Counted from the stretch's first letter, positions 1-11,897 are shown. The stretch: DNA of 64,000 nucleotides from Xenoacremonium recifei (GCA_012184525.1 WOFQ01000081.1:1-64000); one strand, 5' to 3'. Program-made: numbers and translations. The notes: generated by a model from the sequence alone, not told the origin.

Positions 1-89
1 GTGTGTTGCGTCTGTTAGTGATTAGGTGTATTTAGTGCGAGTCCCTTAACAGCAGTTGCCAAGGGATGTTGGTGTAAGAGGGAAGTCGC
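1..89 (-). mobile_element. 5'-end fragment of a second Tad-type LINE copy
   Basis: About 75 bases here match 44500-44582 closely and in the same orientation; both copies contain the phrase gtgcgagtcccttaaca and then gccaagggatgtt. In the 44-kb copy this is the 5' untranslated end of a minus-strand retroelement. Similarity stops at the same base pair in both places, just after gggaagt, so this marks the true 5' terminus of the family. The body of this copy would lie to the left of the window and cannot be judged. Confidence 0.7.
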
Positions 90-432
90 GTCGGGATCAC
101 CGTCCGATGCAAAAATCATGTTTAGGGTAGGTTGAAAAGCAAAGAGCCTCTTGAATTTATTGACAAAGAAAACTCCCGTATCTTGACTGATTAGGTTCCA
201 AGCCAAGTCCCGCATCACAACAAGTGGCTTGCCGCGATGCATTCCTTTTTTTCTTTCCTTCTCAATCTGAATCTGCTTCTTTATTGACATATAATTGTAG
301 ACGATCTAAAAGTTGATTGTGAATTAATCATGTAAAACTTCTGACGTAAACTATTCCAGGAAGACGAGCGAATCGAATGTAGCTTGCCTTCATACACTAA
401 CTCTCTCCTAGATCCGATGATAAAGCCTGTGC
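90..432. other. Intergenic, nothing recognised
   Basis: This stretch lies between the retroelement end and the 3' end of the permease gene. An open frame on the minus strand (15-290) runs across the element boundary and resembles no family I know, so I take it as chance. It probably contains the permease 3' untranslated region. Confidence 0.5.
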
Positions 433-2265
433 TCAAGTCTCGACTTCATGGTGAATTCCGTTATGTCTTCTCCAGGAGTACAGAGCATCCGTGTTCAGAC
501 CCTTGTAGTGATCTTTTCTAAACACGTACAGCACACATGAGATCAAGATTGCCCCCAACGTCATAGCGAAGTTGTAATTGAATGTGGATGTTGTCCATGA
601 CTTGTAGGGAGGGAAACATTCCATGACAATGATATAAAGTTGGGAGATGACGGAGAAGATGTGAACGGGGATGCTCCACCTGCCCAGGTTGAATGGGCCT
701 GGGATCCATCGATCACCAGCAAAAATACGGAAATAAATAGGAATGATGTAGGTAATCAGGTTGGCGACGACCGAGAGAGAATAAATAATAGAACTGGCAG
801 TTGCCGATAGTGCCAATAGGAGAACAAAGAATGTGCCACCACCAAGGAAGGCGATCGAGTAAATAGGCAAATTCAGCCGCGGATGCACGTACGAGAAAGA
901 TTCAGACCACGGAAGGCCTCCGTCTCGAGCGAATGCAGCGATTTGGCTGGAATAAGACAGCAGAGTACCACTGCCACCAATAAAGCCCACCGGGGCAACG
1001 AAGAGGAAAAATACAGACGAAGGTGCTTGACCCCAGTGGGAAAGAACCAGATTGAACAGAGGGTAACCACTGAGATATATAATTAGTTATGTATTGTCTA
1101 GTGGGAGAAGAATAAGCTTACGTGACATCTAATGCTGCACCTGCAATGTCGGTGATGCAGAACGCACACAGTAAGCAAACGACCAGACCTGAAACGGCCG
1201 TTACGCTGAATGTGAGCAAAAGCGACTTGGGAATCTCAGTACGGGCTTGGTGCGTCTCTTCAGCCAGGTAGACGGGCACTAGCCAGGCTGAGTTGACCCA
1301 AAAGGCGGCAAACCATGAGTATGGAACAGCAACTCCAGCGCCCCAGTCGGTGTAGGTCGAGAATTCACCAAAGACCTGCCGCGCGGAGGCAAATGGTAAC
1401 CCTTGAACAGCGTGTGTAATTGGCAGTCCAAATATAAAAACGATGGTTTGGATTAGGACCAGAATTGCTAAATCTTTAATGTTAGTCGCTATATGAGCTA
1501 TTGCGTTGCGTGGTTGGTTGCGTACCCATGCTGATGTAGATAATTGAGATGTTTTCAAGCCTGAAGGCCATTAAAGCTGCCCACAATACGACGACGGCCA
1601 TAGACAATGCCATCAATTCGGCCTCTGTCCACACCATAGTTGGAACAGCTATGGTTACCGCATAAGAAAAAGACGAAGCGACAGCGTAAGCGAAGCTGGC
1701 AGTGGCAGTGAACATCGATAAGACGTTCAACCACCCCGAAATGAAGGAAATGGAGTGCGACATTCGGGGTGGTGCTAGTGCACCTGACCACCAGTAGAAA
1801 GCTCCATTTAATGGCATGGCAGAAGCCAGTTCACAGATGGCAAGCACTTCTGGTAGCATTATGAGATTAGGGATGATCCAGCCCCTAAACATTATATAAG
1901 CTGTCAGGCCTCATGCACTTGTTCCGTGGAACTTACCAAGAAAGACCCCAGTACCCGGCATAGGTGATCTGGTAGAACCCCGTGATCAGAATCGCGCTGA
2001 GGGGTCTGGACATTGTCAGCATGCAAGAGACTCAAACCCGTGATCATTTGACTTACGTCGTCAATGCAATTACCATACATAGATTGCCGATCGACCGAAA
2101 CACTCTGCGATACACAGGCACGTAGCCCAGCTCCTCGACGACCCCATCTTCAAGTTCTGTGCTGCAATTCGAACGATGTGATCCATTTGATTCACTGGAG
2201 CGACGGCGGTACTGATTAGGCGTAGGCTTGGAGTCTGTCGATAATACGTCTCCTAGGGCATCCAT
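433..2265 (-). CDS. APC-superfamily permease (fungal GABA/choline/amino-acid type)
   Basis: Integral plasma-membrane transporter expected to import an amino acid, GABA, choline or a related amine. Five exons give an unbroken 539-residue protein: 2265-2057, 2005-1937, 1884-1526, 1467-1122 and 1069-433. All four introns (51-58 nt) have GT donors and AG acceptors, and every junction restores the frame. After a polar N-terminus comes a typical APC start (ILITGFYQITYAGYWGLSWG) followed by about a dozen hydrophobic segments; SEETHQ-like and PxSL motifs of the family are seen as AEETHQARTEIPKS. Length fits the family (about 500-550). An in-frame ATG at 2415 is possible, but the 50 extra residues look unconserved, so I chose 2265. 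The gene is divergent from the esterase at 3368. Substrate cannot be read from sequence; the neighbours suggest an amine or amide. Confidence 0.85.
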
Positions 2266-3367
2266 ACTCGAAGTGGGAATTGGTAAAAAGAAAGATGAAG
2301 AGGCTCGTACAATAGCTGTGAAATTGGGAAGTGAATCTTGCTTATTGAGACAAAGGTTTCCAAATGGATCGCTCGGGATGATTCGTTTAATAATAAGTTC
2401 TCGAAGTACGGACATCCATCCGCCTATCTTCGGCTAATCTTGTGGGGTTCCTTATCTTGCTGGATTGCAACCCAAGCATAAGAGTGGAACCCCTGACGAT
2501 GACGATGAAGATAACGAATAAAGAGCTGGTCTGCAAGAATGCCTCGGTTCGGTGGAGACATTGAAAGAGATCTCTGGGTCCCGAGGCTTGAGCTTCAGGG
2601 AAGAGAGGGCGCTAAAGAAGCGCCAATGCAACCTTCTGAGGTACGATCCATTCAGAAACCTGCCGACGGGGCCTTAATTTATGGACCGTCACCCATTCAA
2701 CCACATACCAATCAGAGTACCTAGGTAGGATAGCTGGTAGACTCAGATTGACTCGAGCATATGGATACGCCAAATACGCGTCAAATAGAATTCTTTGTTG
2801 CTCCTGGGGACAAAGAACATCATAAAGGAATTATTTTTACTTGCAGTAGTCTTCAATGTAGACCTTAACGTGAATTACTTTCGGACCAAGTCCGACAGAA
2901 CTTGGACTACCTTGGCCGAAGGATCGAACCTTTGCTATTCAATTAGCGATGGAATATAAGCATAGGAAAAGACAAAATATGCACCTACAACTGGAATGCA
3001 TCATGTTGTAGTAATGAGAGTGCGATAATGGAGTTTCACTATCGGCTTATAGGCTGGCAAGATGCATCAAAGGCTGTGGCCGAAAAGAGCATCGCGGTTG
3101 AACTAGATAACAAAGATTAGAACAAGTATTCGCTACAAATTTTCCTGAAACGCAAAAACTAGACAAACCCACCGACGGAGGCTTTTACCATTTGCGAGCC
3201 CACATGATACGATATCTGTAAAGGAGTGTGTAAAACGAAGTCACCTTCCTATTATTTGTTACAGTCCTCTCATGTTACTACTCCAGAACATTCACTTGCA
3301 AGATTCAAGGTCCTGTAGCAAGAACTGTTACCCTCTTTCTCATCCGAACTCTTATCATCATCCAGTC
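2266..3367. promoter_or_regulatory. Divergent intergenic region, permease / carboxylesterase
   Basis: About 1.1 kb between two genes read outward. No convincing gene is seen. It holds a perfect 6-bp inverted repeat with CGG-N7-CCG spacing at 2881-2895. Short open frames here (for example 2539-2724) have no recognisable content. Confidence 0.5.
2881..2895. promoter_or_regulatory. Inverted repeat TCGGAC-CAA-GTCCGA (CGG-N7-CCG)
   Basis: Perfect 6-bp inverted repeat around CAA. Inverted CGG triplets at fixed spacing are the standard target of dimeric Zn2Cys6 regulators. The same N7 spacing occurs twice before the secreted amidase at 48369. Binding is inference. Confidence 0.35.
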
Positions 3368-5163
3368 ATGTCAATTACTCCAGAGCATCTCGCCATCCGC
3401 CAGGAAAGGTTAGGCCCAAAGAAAATAGCCGTGGATGTAGACGGCTTGGGCACGCTATACGGGTGGGAGTTTCCCAACGGTGTGCGCCAGTTCCACTGCA
3501 TTCCTTATGCATTTTTCAGTAACAATTGGACACGGGCTACGCTCGTCGATTCATGGAAAGATAGCGAACATGATGGCACGAGACTGGGGTAAGCGAATTA
3601 CCCATTGTGAACTCTTTCTTTTCATCCACCAATGCTAAAATCCATGATCAATGCAGACCATGGGCAATGCAGCCCGCGCCATGGGATCTCCTCATCAATC
3701 ACCCTACTCATCCAGTCAAACCTTACGAATACCTCAATGCTCCGAATGAAGACGACCAGAACAATTGTTTGACTATCAGTCTCACTGTCCCACCCGGTGC
3801 CAAAAAAGTGCCGGTTATGACATTTATCCATGGTGGTGGATTCATGTACGGTTCAGCTTCGCTTCCCGTGTATGACGGGTTTCGTTTTGTTTCCGAGTCT
3901 GTTCGTAAGAACAAGCCCGTCATACTAGCCACCATCAACTATCGTCTAGGCATTTTTGGATTCCTGGCATCAAAAGATATCGCCAAGGGTCTGAAGATCG
4001 ATGGCTTCCAAGGCAATGGCAACTTTGCACTTACGGATCAACAGACAGCGCTGCAATGGATTCACCGGTATATTGGTCTTTTTGGAGGCAATCAGGACGA
4101 GGTGACCATCTTTGGCGAAAGTGCTGGAGGTTGGTCTATCGGATGCCAATGGTATGCCAAGACGCCCGCGCCATTTCAAAGGGTCATCCATCATTCCGGT
4201 ACCCCAAGCGGGTTCAGCGTCTGGTCAGACGAACAGCACGAGCAGTTCTACGACAGGGTTCTGCAATATTTTGACATCCCAAATGACGCACCCGATGCAC
4301 TTGCTCAACTGCAGAAAGTGCCCAATCGGGACATCAACGCCGCCACACTCGATCTGTATGGCATCCTGGAGCCTTTGCCATCACTGTGCCTTGACGGCTG
4401 GTTTTGGCATGAAGATTTTACTCCTGGGCCGACGTCTTGGTGTGAGCCAGCTTCCTGGCTGAAGGGTTTTATGCTCGGAAACTGCGGGGCAGAAGGTGTC
4501 ATCTTTCGCGACGTTCTCATTGAAGAATCTTTTCAAAGCGCACTTGAAGCTTTCCATCGGCACCTGTCCCCTGAGTCCACTGATTTCATCTTTGCTCTTT
4601 ATGGGCTTCACGAAGACTTGACGTGCTCGGACCTATTGTGTGTTTTGGAAGAGATGTTCTCCGATCAAATGTTCCACATACCAGATGTGGCAAGAGCGCA
4701 TGAGATTGCAGAGAATGACACTACTCATGTGCCTTCGTACTTTTTTCATTTCGACGAGAAGTGCACTCTTACAGACAACGCATATCGAGGCGAGGCCTTT
4801 CACTCGTATGATCTGCTTTTCATCTTTCTGACCAATTACGAGATGTTGAATGCAGAGCAACGTCGAGTGGCTGACGCAATGCATGAAGCCTGGGTTAGGT
4901 TTGCTCATGGGGAAGAACCTTGGGAGGAGTATAAGACATCAGGACGTTGGCGTATATGGGGTCCGGATGGTAATGTACGGTTGATTAGTGAGTATGAGGA
5001 CGAATCCGTCCGCAAGACCTCTCGACTCAAGACCTTGATTCGGAGAAAGGACGTCTTACATGGATTCTGCCTTGCTATGGAGGATCTTACTGTCAAACGC
5101 TATCTGGTGCATGAAGACAGACCTAAAGGCTGGGCTCTAGAACTGTTTGCAAGTCTGCTTTGA
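3368..5163 (+). CDS. Type B carboxylesterase/lipase family hydrolase
   Basis: Alpha/beta-hydrolase that cleaves carboxylic esters (possibly amides). Two exons, 3368-3588 and 3657-5163, joined across a 68-nt intron (GTAAGC...ATGCAG), encode 575 residues, the usual length. The oxyanion-hole motif HGGG is present, the nucleophile Ser lies in GESAGG at about residue 229, and the probable catalytic His is in FHSYDLLF at about residue 456. No signal peptide is apparent, so a cytosolic enzyme is likely. An upstream in-frame ATG at 3272 exists; MSITPEH at 3368 is the better start because the residues after it read like the conserved N-terminal strand. It converges with the aldehyde dehydrogenase gene and is divergent from the permease, which suggests hydrolysis of an imported ester or amide. 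Confidence 0.85.
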
Positions 5164-5668
5164 GCGGTTTAAATAAGGGTTTAGATATAAGACGCTATCA
5201 TGGCGAGGTTCAGCAATCAATAAGAGTCTTGCACAGGCATGGCCGTGTGACTCGACGTGCTCAATGCCACTAGCGGCCTCAAAGAAGTAGCAAGTCTGTG
5301 GTTTGAGCAGTGATAATAGTAAGATATTGCTTGTATAATGAATACAGTCAATTCGGTTTTTGTTATTGATTTTAACAGCATTAACACATGCAGTGGAGCA
5401 CTGGAACACGAGCCGAAAAGAAACCAAAGGCAGCGACAGCAACGAACTAAGAAGTATCATAGAGCAATTGGTACTTGCAAGAAGGATAAAGGAAGTATTT
5501 GAGTGGAGCGAATATGATGTGTCATGAGAATTACGGTAGAAATACTGGCAAAGTGTACTGGCGAGTAAGTAAATGCAAGGATGTAATAACCATGCCAATT
5601 CTTGAGTAGATATATTCTCCCAGATGATTACCTGCTGCACCTAAAAATAAATGTCGTTCTTACTAATG
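5164..5668. other. 3' intergenic region between convergent genes
   Basis: Terminators and 3' untranslated regions of the esterase and the aldehyde dehydrogenase are expected here. A 167-codon minus-strand frame (5137-5640) overlaps the esterase end and has no family resemblance, so it is not annotated as a gene. Confidence 0.5.
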
Positions 5669-7147
5669 CTACATAAAAAGGAAACCTAATAAAGGCATCC
5701 TAGACAGGAGGCTGCTGAGCCGCTGATTATCCATAGTCTCTCCCTTTTTGAACGTAGGCTTACCGGCATCCACTTCGGATCGATTTGCGATGTTGAAGGG
5801 AGGGTAACGCCACTCAGTAAATCTGTCAAGCCACGTAGGTAGTGTAACGACAGTTCGGCTGTGACTGAAGGTATCAAAACCCCATTTTCCATGGTAACTA
5901 CCATAGCCAGACTGTCCCACGCCACCGAATGGTGCCGATGGCACGTCTGCATGAATAGCCACATCGTTGATAGTTACTCCTCCTGATTGAGTAGAGTCGA
6001 GAATAGAATCGACCTCTTTCCGTGATTGGGAGAAAATGTAGAGTGCAAGGGGGTGGGGCATGCTCCGAATAGTCTTCAGAGCGGATTCGAGATCGGCTTT
6101 GATGACAGGGAGTATTGGACCGAAGAGCTCTTCCGATAAAAGGCTATCAGACAGTGAAACATCGACCACGATGGTTGGATGTATGAACCTATCCGCTCGT
6201 ACATGCTCACCAGTAAAAGCTACTTTGCCTTTGGTTGTTTGGATCAAGCCCAAAAGACGATCATAATGCCTGTCGCTAACAATGCGGGCCAAAGTGTCGT
6301 TTCCGTCCTTCAGCATATTCCTAGCCCAATACACCATACGAGCCGTTAGCTCATCGTAGATGCTAGGATCTACAAAGACATGATTCACGCAGACGCAGAT
6401 CTGGCCAAGGTTCTGAAGCTTCGCGTTGACCAGGCGCTTAGCGGCGATGTCTATGTTGGCGTTTTTGGTGACAATAGCTGGTGCCTGGCCGCCCAACTCC
6501 AAGGCTGTCGGCGTGACATGCTTCGCAGCGGCAGAGGCAATAATACGCCCGACACGAGCGCTGCCTGTGTAAAAGATGAAGTCGAATTGGTGCTCGAGCA
6601 CAAATGACATCTCGCTGGGTGTGGCTCGGATAACTGCAATAGCTGAGCTGTCCATGTATCTGGGAACGAGTTTGGCCAGTAGGTGTTCAGTATGTGGCGA
6701 CATCTCCGAGGGCTTCATCATGACGGCGTTTCCTGCAGCAATGGCGGCGATGGCTACATCGACAAGTGTAGAGATGGGGAAGTTCCAAGCTCCAATCACC
6801 AGGACTAAGCCAAGAGGCTCTTTTCGAATCCAGGCTCTTCCAAGCGTGCCGTATATGAAGCCAGCTTCGGGCGGGGCTTGGCCACGGGCCCAATCTTCGA
6901 GGTGGTTGAGTGCCTCCAGAATGGCCTTTTTGGCTTCATTGATATCGGCCATAAGAGATTCGAAGGCATGTCTGTGCAGATCCTTGGCTAGGCTGTCGAT
7001 AAAGGCATCCTCGTTCTCGTCGAGGAGCCAAAAAAGCTGCTTCAGTTGCCACTTGCGCCATTTGAGATCCTTGGTTTTGCCCGATTGAAAAGTAGAACGT
7101 AAGTTCTGGTAGACGGCCTCGAAGCCTTCCAACTTCATATTTGCCAT
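5669..7147 (-). CDS. Aldehyde dehydrogenase, ALDH3/fatty-aldehyde type
   Basis: NAD(P)+-dependent oxidation of an aldehyde to a carboxylate. Single exon, 492 residues, complete. Landmarks in order: the cofactor-site motif WNFP (about 121-124), the general base Glu in LELGGQAP (about 217), and the catalytic Cys in LGQICVCV (about 251). The pattern NLGQxC, the high overall similarity to class 3 enzymes and the short hydrophobic C-terminal tail (LLGFLFM) point to the ALDH3 branch rather than to betaine- or GABA-type ALDH. It shares a 593-bp divergent promoter with the FAD oxidoreductase at 7741, so it may oxidise the aldehyde that enzyme releases. That pathway step is inference. Confidence 0.9.
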   Translation of the reverse strand: MANMKLEGFEAVYQNLRSTFQSGKTKDLKWRKWQLKQLFWLLDENEDAFIDSLAKDLHRHAFESLMADINEAKKAILEALNHLEDWARGQAPPEAGFIYGTLGRAWIRKEPLGLVLVIGAWNFPISTLVDVAIAAIAAGNAVMMKPSEMSPHTEHLLAKLVPRYMDSSAIAVIRATPSEMSFVLEHQFDFIFYTGSARVGRIIASAAAKHVTPTALELGGQAPAIVTKNANIDIAAKRLVNAKLQNLGQICVCVNHVFVDPSIYDELTARMVYWARNMLKDGNDTLARIVSDRHYDRLLGLIQTTKGKVAFTGEHVRADRFIHPTIVVDVSLSDSLLSEELFGPILPVIKADLESALKTIRSMPHPLALYIFSQSRKEVDSILDSTQSGGVTINDVAIHADVPSAPFGGVGQSGYGSYHGKWGFDTFSHSRTVVTLPTWLDRFTEWRYPPFNIANRSEVDAGKPTFKKGETMDNQRLSSLLSRMPLLGFLFM

Positions 7148-7740
7148 AGTTTGGGAGTAACCAGCCCTCTTTTGTTTGCCAGTTAGTAATTTGACCAGGT
7201 AATGTTGCGTGAATACCGTGAATTTCTTGCTTCAGAAACTTTCAAAAATGCTCACCTCTTGCTCATTAGTTACCTGACGCCGGTGATCGGGGCTTATTAG
7301 TGTCGGACTGGAATATTTACGATTCCATAGCGATCTGGAGAGAGTCAAAGATGTTTAACCACATATATAACTACTCTGTCGCCATAGCAGGGGATTGACG
7401 TGGCATAGTCACTAATGACCGCCAGGGGATGTCATCTCAGAACGATAAAAGCCGCCGTCGGTGGATTACGAGTCAATAAGTCGTTCCACTCCTCAAATAG
7501 GGTCCTTGCCATATCGCAAACATTGAGTGGGGCTACATACCTTCGGAATCCGCGGACGCCTTTTATCAATTCTTGACTTTCGATTCCGTGATGTTCAACA
7601 GTAAACGTATCAAGTACCGAGCATCAAATCGAATAAGGCAACATACTATTAATACCGCGAGTGCCAGCAACTCCTGTTCATATTTTTTAGCGTGCAAGTT
7701 CCTCAACCGATTCTACATTGTTAGACCTCGACCCGCTACC
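7148..7740. promoter_or_regulatory. Divergent promoter, aldehyde dehydrogenase / FAD oxidoreductase
   Basis: Intergenic region between two genes read outward, suited to co-regulation. It contains the CGG-AAT-CCG motif listed separately and further CGG/CCG triplets around 7275-7290 and 7452-7465. No coding sequence is seen. Confidence 0.55.
7544..7552. promoter_or_regulatory. CGGAATCCG motif (CGG-N3-CCG)
   Basis: Inverted CGG triplets 189 bp upstream of the FAD oxidoreductase start. The identical nine bases recur at 18151-18159 before the aminotransferase. A Zn2Cys6 dimer site is plausible; binding is inference. Confidence 0.35.
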
Positions 7741-9277
7741 ATGACTAATCTAAGTACTACATTGTCTTGTTTACTAGTCGTGTTTCTAGAAACTGATTAA
7801 AATGCGGTAGTTGACCAGATCCAGGACTATATCACACGCGATCCTGGTCTTCCTCGCCAAAATCCCACCGCAGCGTACTGGCAGCATATACCTCATCCGC
7901 TCGCCAATATCCAGTCTTCAGCGTTGCCTGAGTCTGCAGACATTGCGGTCATCGGGTCTGGAATCACTGGAGCAAGCGTAGCTAAGACTTTGCTTGAAAA
8001 GAACCCATTGTCTAGAGTGGTTGTCTTTGAGGCTCGCTCAATATGCTCTGGAGCTACTGGTCGTAACGGTGGCCAGTTGGCAACTAACGCCGGAGAAATT
8101 TACGCCGAATACAAGGAAAGATTTGGAAGCGAAATGGCGGGATTGATTGCACGCTTTACTTTCAAGACCTGTGAAAGGATGAAAGAGGTTATTGCCGAGT
8201 ATGCTCCAGAGGAGAGTGAGTATCGCGATGTCACAAAGGTGCGAACCTTTCTGGATGAGGAGACCTTTGCTGCTATGAAGGATAGTATTAGTCAGATGGA
8301 AGCAGACCATTCAGATCTCCGAGGAATTTATACTTTTATCGACAAAGAGACTGTTCTCGAGGTGAGGGCTCCTTGGTCTTCAACTCTCGTGCCTCAACTC
8401 TATCTGACCAGAACACCAGAAGCATGGCCTCCACGGCTCGAAAGGAGGCGTCACCCTCCCCGCTGGGGTGATGTGGCCATACCGAGTGGTGACTAAGGTA
8501 TTCGAAGTTTTGCTGGCCAAGTATCCGTCCCGACTCAACATGGAAGCCAATACCCCAGTCACGTCTATCGATTACACGGACGACAACTATATCCTAAGCA
8601 CACCACGCGGCAAGACTCGGGTCAAACAGGTCGTCCACTGTACTAACGGTTATGCTGGCCATCTGCTACCAAAGCTGCGCGGCCTTCTTTTTCCGGTTCG
8701 CGGTACCATGACAGTTCAAGATCTTGGTCCTCGTGTTGTCAACAATGGGTCGAAGGACTCTTACGGGTTTCACTACACGCCATTCTATGACGAGGAAACC
8801 GACACATTGGCTGACGGGCTTTGGTATCTGACTCAAAACGCGAAATCTGGATACTTCTTTATTGGTGGCGAGAAAGCTAGTACGCAGGACAGTCTAACCG
8901 CCGATGATACAAAGTTCAGCGAGGTTTGTGTGGAACACTTGCAGGAAATACTGCCGAAGTTCTTTAACTACACTGAGACTTCGACCAGCCCATTGATTAG
9001 CGCGTGGAGCGGCATTATGGGTTTTACTCAGGATGGGGTTCCTTACCTCGGCAAACTCCCTACTTTAGTGACCGGTCGTCAAGGAAACGGAGAGTGGATG
9101 GTTGCTGGATTCAATGGGTATGGGATGCCGTACTGCTGGTTGGCGGGCGAGCAAGTGGCAAATTGGATGAATGGGGGTGTCGAAGACTTCCTTCCAGATG
9201 CGTTCCATATCAGCCCAGAACGATTATCGCCCGATAAAATTATTGACATGGCCAAGACCATTGCATCTCTTCGATGA
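7741..9277 (+). CDS. FAD-dependent oxidoreductase, DAO family (PuuB-like layout)
   Basis: Flavoenzyme expected to oxidise a C-N bond of an amine or amino acid, giving an imine/aldehyde and hydrogen peroxide. Three exons, 7741-7753, 7811-8361 and 8420-9277, give 473 residues; introns are 57 and 58 nt. The first exon codes for only four residues (MTNL) and one base. The ATG choice rests on this junction restoring the frame into the conserved AAYWQ...LPESADIAVIGSG stretch. The FAD-binding GSGITG lies at residues 53-58, followed by SGATGRNGGQ, a hallmark of this subgroup, and a C-terminal GFNGYGMPYCWLAGEQ. The layout resembles gamma-glutamylputrescine oxidase and related fungal proteins, but substrate is unknown. 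A paralogue lies at 12173-13663. Confidence 0.85.
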
Positions 9278-10095
9278 AAAATAAAAGGGCCTAGGCATAA
9301 GAATTATGGCTTTGGAAGTATTATCAGACATGTTCATATTAAGAATTGTTGGAAAATGCTCACAAAGTTCTACCATCACTTCCATTAGTAATGTGTTATT
9401 AATTGGACTTCTTGTTGATATTTAGAACACGCCTACCTTCGCCCACCTCGATATTGAAGACAACATCTTGTTATCTGACAAGCTCGGAAACTCGTCTAGA
9501 GATGAATGTATAAAGATCGAAAGAGGAGTTGACATAGCTTCCGAAGAAAGCCATTTCTGAGGATAGACACCTACACCGACCACAGGTTGTTGAATCGCCC
9601 ACAGCACTGTTTCATCAATCCAGTCTATTGTAGACGTTGTTGGCACTCAAAGATCCAAGCACAAAAATAAAGGCCGAAATATCGTTTCTCACCCATTCTC
9701 GGCCTGTCTATACAATATCAAATGCCATTATCGCATGGACAACACAGCGGGGCCATATGGGACGGCACCGCCTCATGGTGAGAGACAATGCTGTCAGTGC
9801 AATGACAAAAAAGGGCCCGTCGGCGAGTTATAATCGGGAGCTAGGCGGAGCAATCCGGGTTACTTCAAAGAGCTTTATCTGACAGTGGAGAAGGCTCGAT
9901 CGTGTGCAGAACTTTATTGATATAGTACTGACCTTCTTGTCCATTTACTTCAAGATAACGTCGCATGGTCGCAGCAAGATTGTTATTTACTTCTGTCTTA
10001 GGACCTGTAGTGATTCACACACCCCGCTAGACCTTGATTGTTAATACTCACTACTAATAGACCAACCGAATACATATGCACCTACCGCAGACAAA
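9278..10095. other. Intergenic region upstream of amidase gene
   Basis: No gene recognised. A CGG-N6-CCG pair lies at 9846-9857, about 240 bp before the amidase start. The short open frames here (9422-9646, 9637-9882) do not resemble any family. Confidence 0.45.
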
Positions 10096-11897
10096 ATGGC
10101 GTCTCCTCCACAATCATCTGACGCCCAACCATCAAGAACTATACCACTATGGGAGCAGATCGCAAATCGCGAGCGAAGCCGACGAGACGAATGCATTGCC
10201 CAGTGGACAGAAAAGTATCTCGGCGCGGCCACTCCGTGTCTCCCACCAGTGCGAATCAAGAGGGTGAGAGGGTGGCCAGCCCAAAGCGGACACTTGACTC
10301 CGAAACAGATAGAGATCACTTCTTCTATCCCAAGTAAAACACTACGAATGATTGCTACAGGATCCTGGACCGCCGAGGAGGTTTTCGTCGCTTTCACAAT
10401 CAACGCCGCAATCGCCCACCATCTCACAAACCCATTCACGGACGTCTTCTTCGACAAGGGCCTTAAACGAGCTCGGGAACTCGACATTGTGCTCCAGCAG
10501 ACTGGACGCGTTGTCGGGCCCCTCCATGGGTTACCCTTCAGTCTGAAAGATGTCATGAACCTCGACGGTCATGCTACAACATACGGCTTTGTTGCACTAG
10601 CCGATAATGTGCAGAGCTCCTCGGATGAACTTGTTACTCGGCTTCACCAAGCAGGGGTCATTTTTTACTGCAAGACGAACGTTCCTCAGTCTCTCATGTC
10701 TGGTGAGTGCAATAACTTGCTTTATGGCCGAACCAGCACTCCAGACAATGTGCTTCTATCCGCAGGCGGTTCTAGTGGCGGTGAGGGTTCTCTGATAGCA
10801 TTGCGAGGCAGTCCACTCGGGATTGGGACCGACATTGCTGGTTCGATCCGGACGCCCGCTAATTTCAATGGAGTGTATGGTCTGTGTCCAACATATGGCC
10901 GTTTCCCATGCCACTCAGCCGAGTACTCATTCATCGGGCTGATCAATGCCGTGGGAGGACCAATCAGTGCCTCAATTGATGGACTGGAACTATACGCCCG
11001 TACTGTTCTCTCCTTTGAGCCCTGGACTTGGGATGCCACCTGTCTATGTCTGCCTTGGGACGACCAGGTCTATTCTAAGACCAAGCAATTAGCAGCTGCA
11101 GGAGATCTTTGCTTTGGTTTTATCGCTCATGACGGTGTTGTTCGCCCACATCCGCCTATCGAGCGAGGTCTCAGAGAAACAAAAGATGCCCTTGATCAAA
11201 GCTGGACATCAAGTCATTGATGTCAATCTGTTGGATGCCGATGACAAGCTGTGGGATGTAGCTGTCCGAATATTTTGCGCTGACGGGGGTAAAGCTCTGA
11301 GGGAAATGCTTGACCAGGTACCGGAGCCCGCCATAAAGGAGATCATGGTACCATCAGCCGATATGGCTCTAACGGCTGGTGAACTCGAAAAAGAGTCGAA
11401 AGCAATAATTAAAATTCGAAACAAGTTCCTGACGAGATGGCAAGAGACCGCTCGTGTGTCGAGGACAGGCCGACCTGTTGACGTCTTTATTCTACCCTCA
11501 GGCGGGCATGTCGCGCCCCCTCACGGAACGATGGAGTACTTCCTCTATGAGGCCATCTCTAACATCATCGACTGGCCGTGTGCCACCCTCCCTGTCGGGA
11601 ACGTTGATCCGGTGCTGGATCCCAGCCCCGGTCCAACCGACAATTTTGTTCCCATGTCCGAGGAGGACAGCAGGAATTGGGAGAAATGTGAGTCGGGACC
11701 CTGTCAAGCAGAAGCTTACCTTATTGAGACCGGCTCTGACATTTGCTTTTCTTTTATATCTAGACTCACCCGAGACTTACGAAAACGGCGCTATTTGTTT
11801 GCAGATGTTAGCCCCGAGGTTTCGTGAGGAGGTACTTTTGGCTAGCATGAGGGTTGTGGATGAGGCTCTTGGCCGTGGGGTGGACAATGTCCTGTAG
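10096..11897 (+). pseudogene. Amidase-signature gene with a one-base frameshift
   Basis: Amidase-signature enzyme similar to fungal acetamidases, hydrolysing an amide to acid plus ammonia. All catalytic residues are present: Lys151 in FSLKDV, cis-Ser226 in GGSSGGE and nucleophile Ser250 in DIAGSIR. The protein runs in one frame to ETKDAL near 11190, then the conserved continuation IKAGHQVIDV is found one base out of frame from about 11194. An intron cannot explain this because coding similarity abuts on both sides. After the shift the frame stays open to an intron at 11688-11763 (76 nt) and ends at 11897. There are no nonsense codons from RIP and the rest looks well kept, so this is either a young lesion or an assembly error. 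Without the shift the product would be about 575 residues. Confidence 0.8.

Noticed and set aside
5137..5640. 167-codon minus-strand open frame
   Set aside because: It overlaps the end of the esterase coding region and the 3' space between two convergent genes; composition is low-complexity and no family is recognised.
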